NCBI GenBank assembly: GCA_900754745.1
Contig: CAAEEB010000090.1
Span: 1-16,818 of the forward strand
Direction of reading: 5' to 3'
DNA length: 16,818 bases
Origin: an uncultured Collinsella sp.
Lineage (GTDB): Bacteria; Actinomycetota; Coriobacteriia; Coriobacteriales; Coriobacteriaceae
Below are positions 1 to 5,384 of the stretch, piece by piece. Under the pieces are notes generated by a model that was not told the origin of the DNA, made no database searches, and saw only the letters and a program-made list of their open reading frames with translations. The position numbers and the translations under genes are program-made. Position 1 is the stretch's first letter; every line of letters begins with the position of its first letter.

Positions 1-33
1 CCCGCCGGCAACATCGCCGACGGGCGCCGTTTT
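1..33 (+). terminator. Possible terminator of an upstream gene, cut by the window edge
   Basis: CCCGCCGGC (1-9) and GCCGACGGG (16-24) pair except for one C-A position, with a 6-nt loop, and TTTT follows at 30-33. The left arm may extend beyond the window. It would end a plus-strand gene that lies outside; this is a weak call from shape alone. Confidence 0.35.
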
Positions 34-65
34 CTGATGCAAGGGTAGCTAATTTGCACAAAAAC

Positions 66-116
66 AAGGAGTGTTCCAAACTGCCGGCAGAGAAGGAACG
101 CCCCCAGGTGCCGACC
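66..116 (+). repeat. Direct repeat, copy A, left of the ATPase gene
   Basis: Bases 66-100 match 1579-1613 at 32 of 35 positions, beginning AAGGAGTGTTCC and containing AAACTGCCGGCA. Inside each copy there is a looser internal repetition: GGAGTGTYCC followed by CTGCCGG, then GGAACGYCCC followed by TGCCG. The two copies bracket the ATPase gene and its promoter repeats. They could be ends of a mobile cassette or members of a dispersed intergenic repeat family; the window cannot tell these apart. Confidence 0.7.
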
Positions 117-122
117 TACACC

Positions 123-214
123 CCCACATTATTCGATGGAAAAACGTGGTTGCCTCCCACATTATTCGATGGAAAAACGTGGTTTACTCCCACATTTTTC
201 GATGGAAAGACCAA
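123..214 (+). repeat. 33-bp tandem repeat upstream of the ATPase gene
   Basis: Units begin at 123, 156 and 189, an exact 33-bp period. The first 29 bases of units 1 and 2 are identical; unit 3 is truncated and diverged at its right end. Each full unit has a dyad: CCACATT, 12 bases, AACGTGG. The central CGATGGAAA is kept in all three. The array ends just before a TATACT hexamer and the ATPase start, so it is placed like an operator array. There are no unique spacers, so it is not a CRISPR. One frame reads through as 11-residue repeats, which is simply what a 33-bp period gives. Confidence 0.8.
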
Positions 215-222
215 GACGGTCT

Positions 223-228
223 TATACT
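223..228 (+). promoter_or_regulatory. Candidate -10 hexamer for the ATPase gene
   Basis: TATACT lies 23 bases before the ATG at 252, and TAGGAGG (241-247) lies between as the ribosome-binding site. I see no good -35 hexamer; that position falls in the third 33-bp repeat unit, so an activator or repressor bound to the repeats could act here. Confidence 0.4.
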
Positions 229-251
229 AACCATGATCGTTAGGAGGCAGT

Positions 252-1553
252 ATGCAGCGACGGCTAATGGACGAACTCATCGCTTGGAAATCTAGGGCAA
301 ACCGCAAGCCCCTCCTGCTTAAGGGGGCCCGCCAGACGGGAAAAACCTGGCTTCTTAACGAATTCGCAGGCCAGCAGTATCAAAACGTCATCCGCTTTGA
401 CTTTATGCTCGAACCGGGCGCACGTTCGCTGTTCGACGGAAGCCTTGACCCCAAACGCATCATCTCCCAGATAGAGCTCCTGCGCGGCCAGACCATAACG
501 CCGACAGACACGCTCATCATCTTCGACGAAATCCAAGAGGCACCGCGTGGCATCACCTCACTCAAATACTTCAACGAGCTGGCGCCGGAATACCATATCG
601 TGGCAGCCGGCTCCTATATGGGGCTCGCGCTCCGACGCGAAAACGAGTCGTTCCCCGTCGGCAAGATCGACCAGCTTACCATGCGCCCCATGGGGTTTGT
701 CGAGTTCGTTCGTGCCGTCGATGGCGATCCGCTCGCAGATGCCATCCTTGCCGCAGACATGGACCTGCTGGCGAACGTTTCCGAAAAGCTCGAGCGCCTG
801 CTCAAGGAATACCTCGTTGTCGGTGGCATGCCAGAAGTTGTCTCCGCTTTCGCCGCCTCCCACGATTTCATCGAGGCCCGCAGGCTTCAGCAGCAAATCA
901 TCGAAGCTTATGAATCCGATTTTGGCAAGCATGCGCCAGCCCGCATCGTCGAGCGCATGAGGCTGGTTTGGAAATCCCTTACCGGCCAGCTCGCAAAGGA
1001 AAACAAGAAGTTCGTCTACGGTGCGCTCCGTCCCGGGGCGCGCGCACGCGATTTTGAGGAAAGCCTCCAGTGGCTCATGGACTATGGAATCGTTCATAAG
1101 GTGCCACGTGTTTCCGCCCTAAGAGCACCGCTCACAAGCTACGAGGATCTCTCGGGCTTCAAGCTGTTCTGCATCGACACCGGCATCCTCGGAGCACTCT
1201 CCGGCCTCTCGCCAGCCATTGTTCTGAACGGGCCCGCTGTTTTTACGGAGTTCAAAGGCTCGCTGACCGAGCAATACGTCGCACAGGAGCTTTTGCTCCA
1301 AGGCAAAACTCCCGCGTATTGGTCATCCTCCTCCGGCAATGCAGAGACTGACTTTGCCATCGACCATGCGGGGACCGTGCTTCCGCTCGAGGTCAAGGCG
1401 GCAGAGAATCTCAAAGCAAAGAGCCTGAGGATTGCCTGCGAGAAGTTCAAGCTCGAGCGCTGCGTGAGAACATCGTTAGCGGCATATAGAGACGAGAGCA
1501 CGCTCGTCAACATTCCGCTCTGGGAGATTGGGCAAATCGACAAGCTGGCATAG
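252..1553 (+). CDS. AAA-family ATPase with C-terminal DUF4143 domain
   Basis: A 433-residue protein. The N-terminal AAA ATPase has a Walker A motif GARQTGKT (25-32, Lys31) and a Walker B motif LIIFDEIQ (88-95, Asp92-Glu93), followed by a sensor-like VAAGS (117-121). The C-terminal part is DUF4143, ending in a PD-(D/E)XK nuclease-like arrangement: Glu365 and Asp367 in AETDF, then EVK at 380-382. The family is common in gut and archaeal genomes and its cellular role is unsettled; some members are thought to belong to mobile or defence-like cassettes. The ATG at 252 is supported by TAGGAGG five bases upstream. It is monocistronic, unrelated to the lac genes, and bracketed by direct repeats at 66 and 1579. 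The family call is firm; I assign no function. Confidence 0.88.
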   Translation: MQRRLMDELIAWKSRANRKPLLLKGARQTGKTWLLNEFAGQQYQNVIRFDFMLEPGARSLFDGSLDPKRIISQIELLRGQTITPTDTLIIFDEIQEAPRGITSLKYFNELAPEYHIVAAGSYMGLALRRENESFPVGKIDQLTMRPMGFVEFVRAVDGDPLADAILAADMDLLANVSEKLERLLKEYLVVGGMPEVVSAFAASHDFIEARRLQQQIIEAYESDFGKHAPARIVERMRLVWKSLTGQLAKENKKFVYGALRPGARARDFEESLQWLMDYGIVHKVPRVSALRAPLTSYEDLSGFKLFCIDTGILGALSGLSPAIVLNGPAVFTEFKGSLTEQYVAQELLLQGKTPAYWSSSSGNAETDFAIDHAGTVLPLEVKAAENLKAKSLRIACEKFKLERCVRTSLAAYRDESTLVNIPLWEIGQIDKLA

Positions 1554-1578
1554 GCGCTGTGGAGGGAGGGTGCCCCGT

Positions 1579-1629
1579 AAGGAGTGTCCCAAACTGCCGG
1601 CAAAAAAGGAACGTCCCTATCTGCCGCAT
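1579..1629 (+). repeat. Direct repeat, copy B, right of the ATPase gene
   Basis: This copy matches 66-100 at 32 of 35 positions and lies 25 bases after the ATPase stop codon. The half-unit pattern is clear here: GGAGTGTCCC-AAA-CTGCCGG, then GGAACGTCCC-TAT-CTGCCG. It has the same orientation as copy A. The rest of the gap, 1630-1665, shows nothing I can name. Confidence 0.7.
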
Positions 1630-1665
1630 TCCCGAAGCAAGGCAACGCCGATGTTTTGGCAACGG

Positions 1666-1811
1666 CAGCGAGCGGGCCGCATTTGAGACAAGGTGACGTG
1701 AAACGAAAGGGCGCCGACCTTCTGGTCGCGCCCTTGAAGTTGAACGTCAGATTGTCCAAATGCGGCCCGCGCAGCGTCGGCAGGTTACGGCGTTTGGTAA
1801 AACGCCGTAAC
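1666..1811. repeat. Structured composite element, copy 1, directly after lacC
   Basis: A 146-nt element with the same layout as 3910-4056. In order: a CAGCGAGCGG edge (1666-1675); an outer stem, 1672-1690 with 1753-1770 (18 pairs, one bulged A); a middle stem TGACGT/ACGTCA (1694-1699 with 1744-1749); and an apical stem, 1707-1719 with 1724-1735, with one bulged C and loop TTCT. Next come the linker GCGCAGCGTCG (1769-1779) and a perfect 12-bp hairpin, GTTACGGCGTTT (1784-1795), loop GGTA, right arm 1800-1811. The last hairpin sits one base from the lacC stop codon. There is no U-tract on either side, so it is not a standard intrinsic terminator. Which strand acts is unclear. Confidence 0.75.
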
Positions 1812-1812
1812 T

Positions 1813-2748
1813 CTAAAGCTCCGTTACTTCAACGCTGTTGTAGACCTCGTCCCAGCGATCCATGACCAGGTGGCCGGTCTTGGGATCCATGGCGTTGAGC
1901 TTGCCGCAGGTATTGGCGGTCTTGAGCACGGTGACGTCGTCGGCACCAGCAGCAATGGCATGTGCAAAGCCGGCGATGGTCGAGTCGCCGGAACCCGTCG
2001 CGTTCACAGCCGCAATCGCGGGCGTCTTGGCGCGGAACGCGCGGCCCTCATGGAAGCCCACCGAACCGGCAGCGCCCATCGAAACGACGACCCAGGGGAT
2101 ACCGGCAAAGCGGTCATCGGCGGCAAGCGCCTCGCGCAGGGCATCGACATCATCGGTCGTAAAGGACGTACCCAGCAGGCCGTTAATCTCGGTCAGGTTG
2201 GGCTTTACGAGCTCAGGCTTAGCGTCGGACTCCAGCGCGGCTTCCAGCGATGCACCCGAGGTGTCGAGCAGCACCTTGGCGCCCGCCTCCTCGGCGATCT
2301 TGACGAGCTCGGCATAGTAGCCGGCATCGACGCCACGCGGCAGCGAGCCCGAAAGCGTCACGACGTCCGCCTTCGCTGCAAGCTCGGCGAACTTGGCCGT
2401 AAAGGCCTCGAGCTCGGCCGGGGCGATCTGCGGGCCGCTCTCCAGCAGCTCGGTCTGATTGCCCTCGTGCAGAATATTCAGGCAAATGCGTGTCTCACCG
2501 GCGATGGGCACAAAGTCGTTCTTGACGCCATCGGCATCCATAAGCTCAGCCATATAGGCACCCATGTGGCCGCCGAGCAGGCCGGTCGCGAGCACGTCGT
2601 CGCCCAGCTGCAGCAGCACACGGCTCACGTTGAGGCCCTTACCGCCAGCGGTCTTTTCGGGCGTCACACGGTTAACATCGTCGATGATCAGCTTGTCGAG
2701 CTGATAGCGCGTATCGATCGACGGGTTCATGGTAACGGTCAGAATCAT
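1813..2748 (-). CDS. lacC: Tagatose-6-phosphate kinase (LacC, PfkB family)
   Basis: A 311-residue cytoplasmic sugar kinase that phosphorylates tagatose 6-phosphate to tagatose 1,6-bisphosphate with ATP. It starts MILTVTMNPSID, as LacC proteins do, and carries the PfkB N-terminal signature GGKGLNVSRVL. A LacC-like segment ILHEGNQTE follows, and the C-terminal motif is ATGSGDS with catalytic Asp255. The length matches the family (about 310). The reading frame extends upstream to 2790, but I chose the ATG at 2748 because GGAG lies at a normal distance before it and family members begin there. It is the last gene of the minus-strand lacA-lacB-lacX-lacC series, 53 bases after lacX. The related 1-phosphofructokinase is the main alternative; the neighbours and the LacC-like sequence argue for tagatose 6-phosphate. 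Confidence 0.93.
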   Translation of the reverse strand: MILTVTMNPSIDTRYQLDKLIIDDVNRVTPEKTAGGKGLNVSRVLLQLGDDVLATGLLGGHMGAYMAELMDADGVKNDFVPIAGETRICLNILHEGNQTELLESGPQIAPAELEAFTAKFAELAAKADVVTLSGSLPRGVDAGYYAELVKIAEEAGAKVLLDTSGASLEAALESDAKPELVKPNLTEINGLLGTSFTTDDVDALREALAADDRFAGIPWVVVSMGAAGSVGFHEGRAFRAKTPAIAAVNATGSGDSTIAGFAHAIAAGADDVTVLKTANTCGKLNAMDPKTGHLVMDRWDEVYNSVEVTEL

Positions 2749-2801
2749 ATTGAACTCCTGTTCCGGGGCGGCATGACCCGCCCCAAACATACGATAACTC
2801 G

Positions 2802-3683
2802 TTAAAGGATCTCGATCTCAAAGCCGCGGATGACGGTCTCTCCCGGCTTGGCCACCAGGCAGCCACGCTTGTGTTCCAGAATATCGTCCTCGTCGGAGCA
2901 GGTGGACAGACCACCCCACGGCTCAACTGCCACAAAGTCGCCCTCGGGCTTGCTCCACACAATCAGGTACGGCATATCGGGGAACGTCAGGCGCACGCCC
3001 TTGTCCTCGGTTTTCTTGGCCAGCGTAACCACGCGGCTCTCGAGCACGTCGAAGATGGTCTCCACGAAGTCGAAGAGTTCGTGGGTAAGCGGCAGGTTCT
3101 GGCCGATCATGGGGTTCTTGCTGCGATGCTCAACATCAATCAGGCCCGTCGAGGGAACGGCGGTACAGAGCTCGGTGGCCTCGCACTGCTCAAAACGAAG
3201 CTCATAATCGTCATAGGACTCGCCCTCGTTGAGCGGGCACTTAAAGCCGGGGTGACCGCCCACAAAGAACGGCATGTCCTCGGTGCCCTCATTGGTCACC
3301 TCGTACGACACGGCCACCTTTTCCGAATCGATCGTGTAACGAGCAACGATCTTAAACGGATACGGGTACTGCTCGAGCAACTCGGCATGGTCGGCAGAGC
3401 TTAGGCTCAGCGCAACCATGTTGTCGCTCTGTTCCTCGAGCTTCCACTCCTGTTTGCGCGCAAAGCCGTGGCGGGCGAGCTTAACCTCGCGGCCGCCCAT
3501 GGTCATTGCGTGACCGTCACGAAGGCCACCGCAGATCGGGAAACAAATGGGTGCCTGGCCCGACCAGACCGCCGGATCACCCTGCCACAGGTACTCACGG
3601 CCGTTGGCCGCAATAGAAGTGAACGACCCGCCCGCCGTGCTCAGTGCCACGCGGATAGAACCGTTATCAAGAACAAACTCCAT
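2802..3683 (-). CDS. lacX: Aldose 1-epimerase family protein, LacX-like
   Basis: A 293-residue protein of the galactose mutarotase-like fold, similar to LacX of lactococcal lac operons. His72 (in RHGFAR), His144 (in GGHPGF) and Glu254 (in VEPWGG) fit the conserved histidines and catalytic glutamate of aldose epimerases. An early ICFPICGGL segment is also typical. It probably interconverts sugar anomers, perhaps of galactose or its 6-phosphate; the exact substrate of LacX-type proteins is not established. The frame opens at 3716, but the ATG at 3683 has AAGGGAAGG upstream and starts with the family-like MEFVLDNG. It lies between lacB and lacC on the same strand. The 377-bp gap from lacB, with a structured element in it, could separate lacXC from lacAB transcriptionally. 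Confidence 0.88.
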   Translation of the reverse strand: MEFVLDNGSIRVALSTAGGSFTSIAANGREYLWQGDPAVWSGQAPICFPICGGLRDGHAMTMGGREVKLARHGFARKQEWKLEEQSDNMVALSLSSADHAELLEQYPYPFKIVARYTIDSEKVAVSYEVTNEGTEDMPFFVGGHPGFKCPLNEGESYDDYELRFEQCEATELCTAVPSTGLIDVEHRSKNPMIGQNLPLTHELFDFVETIFDVLESRVVTLAKKTEDKGVRLTFPDMPYLIVWSKPEGDFVAVEPWGGLSTCSDEDDILEHKRGCLVAKPGETVIRGFEIEIL

Positions 3684-3909
3684 AGGAGCCTTCCCTTTCT
3701 TACGACAGCCCGCCAAGTCAATAGGGCTGATAGAAAACCGGCCCGCGCCCCCTCACAGAAACGCGAGCCGTCAATTGAAAAGCTGCAAATCGCCAAGTAC
3801 AGCCAAGAGCGAAGCACTCAAGCCAAGCAAGCAAACGTGTTATCGGAGCAGCTCGCCGTACCAGAACACTTCGCAACAACAGGGGCGATCTCACAGGTCA
3901 CTCAAACGT
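3684..3909. other. Intergenic stretch between lacX and the second structured element
   Basis: Apart from the lacX ribosome-binding site next to 3683 and CTCAAACGTC at 3901-3910 (which can pair with 3978-3988), I see no clear gene, promoter or repeat. A plus-strand frame running through here has no start context and mostly overlaps lacX and the structured element, so I do not call it a gene. If lacX has its own promoter it should lie here, but no convincing hexamer pair was found. Confidence 0.4.
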
Positions 3910-4056
3910 CAGCGAGCGGCGCTCAGGTGCCCCAGGTCGCCGCGAAAGAGGAGCGACGCGTACTTCAGTACGCGAGCGACGGTTTGAGCAGCGAGATGGG
4001 GTGCCTGGGCGGCGCGCAGCGTCGACCCGTTACGCGGTTTGGTAAAACCGCGTAAC
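3910..4056. repeat. Structured composite element, copy 2, directly after lacB
   Basis: A 147-nt element laid out like 1666-1811. CAGCGAGCGG (3910-3919) is identical to copy 1. The outer stem is 3916-3934 with 3997-4015 (15 Watson-Crick and 3 G-U pairs on the plus strand, one mismatch). The middle stem is GTCGC (3936-3940) with GCGAC (3976-3980). The apical hairpin is CGCGTAC/GTACGCG (3957-3963 with 3968-3974) with loop TTCA. The linker GCGCAGCGTCG (4014-4024) is identical to copy 1. The terminal 12-bp hairpin is GTTACGCGGTTT (4029-4040), loop GGTA, right arm 4045-4056. It ends four bases from the lacB stop codon. Stem sequences differ from copy 1 while pairing is kept. Confidence 0.75.
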
Positions 4057-4060
4057 CTCC

Positions 4061-4585
4061 TTAGTCGTGATACTCGCCGCGGTCCCACTTCTCGAGGAAC
4101 TCGTCAAAGAAGTGCGGGTCAGCCTGAGCCTCGGCGTCGGCCATGTTGCAGGCATCGATCTTGGCGATCAGGGCGTCGTGCTCGGGAGTCTTCTCGTAGG
4201 GCTCCTCCAGGAAGGCAAGCATGATATCGGCCATCAGGAACTCGCCGGTGATCTTGCCGCCAAAGCCCACGATGTTAGCGTTGAGCTCGCGACGGGCATA
4301 CAGGGCAGAGGTCATGTCGCGGACCAGGGCGCAACGGGCGCCGGGAACCTTGTTGACGGCGTTGGTGATGCCGATGCCGGTGCCGCACAGGGCCACGCCA
4401 AAGTCGGCCTTGCCGCTGGCAACGGCCTCGCCCACGGCCTTGCCGTAGATGGGATAGTGCGTACGGGTGTGGCTGTAGGTGCCGCAGTCGAGCACCTTGT
4501 AGCCAGCCTGCTCCAGGCGGTCGGCCAGATAGATCTTCTCGTCCGTAACGATATGGTCGCAACCGATTGCGATGGTCTTCTTCAT
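4061..4585 (-). CDS. lacB: Galactose-6-phosphate isomerase subunit LacB
   Basis: A 174-residue subunit of the heteromeric LacAB enzyme, which isomerises galactose 6-phosphate to tagatose 6-phosphate in the cytoplasm. It belongs to the RpiB/LacAB fold. The N-terminus [13 protein letters not shown] has the Asp-His pair (10-11), Cys67 sits in ALCGTGIGI (the RpiB/LacB active-site cysteine motif), and the C-terminus [13 protein letters not shown] is nearly identical to Firmicutes LacB as I recall it. The length matches the family (about 171). The ATG has AAAGGA upstream. It follows lacA by 63 bases on the same strand, in the usual A-then-B order. Confidence is high because the sequence is so characteristic. 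Confidence 0.96.
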   Translation of the reverse strand: MKKTIAIGCDHIVTDEKIYLADRLEQAGYKVLDCGTYSHTRTHYPIYGKAVGEAVASGKADFGVALCGTGIGITNAVNKVPGARCALVRDMTSALYARRELNANIVGFGGKITGEFLMADIMLAFLEEPYEKTPEHDALIAKIDACNMADAEAQADPHFFDEFLEKWDRGEYHD

Positions 4586-4648
4586 CAGAACGTCCTTTCG
4601 TCTGAATTCACAAGTTGAGGTAGAAGTTCGAGTTCTCGGTGGCTCTCG

Positions 4649-5077
4649 TTAGGCCATCTTGTTGAGCATGTCGACACGGATCTGGTGACGGCCGCCGGCG
4701 TACTGGGCGCGCAGGAACTCGCGGGCGATCTTCTTGGCGACCTCGGTGCCCACAACGCCCGGGCCCATGGTGACCATGCGCGAGCCGTTGTGCTCGCGGG
4801 TCATGTAGGCGGAACGCTCGTCGGAAATGTTGGCGACGACCATGCCCTTGATCTTGACGGCGGCCATATAGGAGCCGACGCCGTACTTATCGAATGCGAA
4901 GCCCTGGGAATCCTTGTGCTCCAGCAGGTCCTTGGCAACGGCGGTCGCGGAATCGACAAAGTCCGCGGCAGGGGTCTCGGAATAGTCGACGACCTCGTGA
5001 CCGTCGGCGATGAGCATCTCCTTGATGGACTCCTTCATCGACATACCGTCGGCATCGGAAGCGATTACAACCCTCAT
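4649..5077 (-). CDS. lacA: Galactose-6-phosphate isomerase subunit LacA
   Basis: A 142-residue partner of LacB. It has the RpiB-like fold but no CGTG cysteine motif, as expected for LacA. Hallmarks are KIKGMVVANISDERSAYMT, the TREHNGSRM segment, and a C-terminus GGRHQIRVDMLNKMA that closely matches lactococcal LacA. The ATG is preceded by AGGAGG at good spacing. It is the first gene of the minus-strand lacA-lacB-lacX-lacC series. Upstream lies a 240-bp region with a TGTTC/GAACA palindrome, further GTTC/GAAC half-sites and an ACCGTT direct repeat, so induction is probably controlled here. Confidence 0.96.
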   Translation of the reverse strand: MRVVIASDADGMSMKESIKEMLIADGHEVVDYSETPAADFVDSATAVAKDLLEHKDSQGFAFDKYGVGSYMAAVKIKGMVVANISDERSAYMTREHNGSRMVTMGPGVVGTEVAKKIAREFLRAQYAGGRHQIRVDMLNKMA

Positions 5078-5170
5078 GACATCCTCCTTGAGAGATACGC
5101 AGGTGCGTAGTTTCTGTTTGGAAGTGTTGAATCGCGTTCAGGTCCGGGCATCTGAATGTGCGGTTCTTCA

Positions 5171-5202
5171 CTGTTCATGTTTATTTGAACACATTCGAAC
5201 AG
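5171..5202 (-). promoter_or_regulatory. GTTC/GAAC half-site cluster close to lacA
   Basis: CTGTTC at 5171-5176 can pair with either TGAACA at 5186-5191 or GAACAG at 5197-5202. The spacing differs from the tighter palindrome at 5228-5247, so this is a second, looser site about 100 bases before lacA. It may be a secondary operator for the same regulator; the evidence is the half-sites alone. Confidence 0.45.
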
Positions 5203-5227
5203 TAACTGCAACAACTATTTGTTTATC

Positions 5228-5247
5228 TTTGTTCTTTTTTGAACAAA
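5228..5247 (-). promoter_or_regulatory. Palindromic DeoR/GlpR-type operator candidate upstream of lacA
   Basis: TTTGTTC and GAACAAA flank TTTTTT as perfect arms. The core TGTTC-N6-GAACA has the layout of GlpR operators (DeoR family). The lactococcal lac repressor LacR is also a DeoR-family protein, but no such regulator is encoded in this window. The 12-mer TGTTCTTTTTTG also occurs upstream of lacF (complement of 7105-7116). Confidence 0.55.
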
Positions 5248-5248
5248 T

Positions 5249-5278
5249 ACCGTTCACAGATGATTGCTGACCGTTTGG
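5249..5278 (+). promoter_or_regulatory. Direct repeat ACCGTTCAC-N12-ACCGTT, lacA region
   Basis: ACCGTTCAC (5249-5257) and ACCGTTTGG (5270-5278) are 21 bp apart. A further GTTC at 5231, inside the palindrome, is in phase at the same period. The same arrangement occurs upstream of lacF (7139-7168, opposite strand) and, more weakly, in both lacI-lacE gaps. Two helical turns between half-sites suggests a protein binding one face of the DNA. Confidence 0.55.
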
Positions 5279-5317
5279 ACCGGGCGCGGACATAGCGACC
5301 ATGTGTTCAACAAACAA

Positions 5318-5350
5318 AAGGGCGGCCGAGAACTCGTCTCGGCCGCCCTT
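5318..5350 (-). terminator. Intrinsic terminator after the membrane-protein gene
   Basis: AAGGGCGGCCGAG (5318-5330) pairs perfectly with CTCGGCCGCCCTT (5338-5350), with a 7-nt loop. Read on the minus strand, TTTGTTTGTT follows the stem. It lies 34 bases past the stop codon at 5385 and separates that gene from the lacA promoter. Confidence 0.85.
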
Positions 5351-5384
5351 CTCACGGTTGATATTCCAAAGATTGCTTTGCCGC

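Noticed and set aside
123..214. Possible CRISPR array
   Set aside because: Units abut with only about four bases between them, there are no unique spacers and no cas genes.
71..295. Short plus-strand frame containing an 11-residue repeat
   Set aside because: The repeat follows from the 33-bp DNA period. The frame overlaps the ATPase start out of frame and has no ribosome-binding site, so I treat the DNA repeat as the feature.
1784..1811. GTTAC hairpin as a standard intrinsic terminator of lacC
   Set aside because: There is no U-tract on the minus strand after the stem, and the same hairpin recurs at 4029-4056 as part of a larger element.
3468..4055. 195-residue plus-strand frame across the lacX start and the lacB-lacX gap
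   Set aside because: It lies half inside lacX on the other strand and half in the structured element. Its composition follows the repeats, and there is no start context or recognisable domain.
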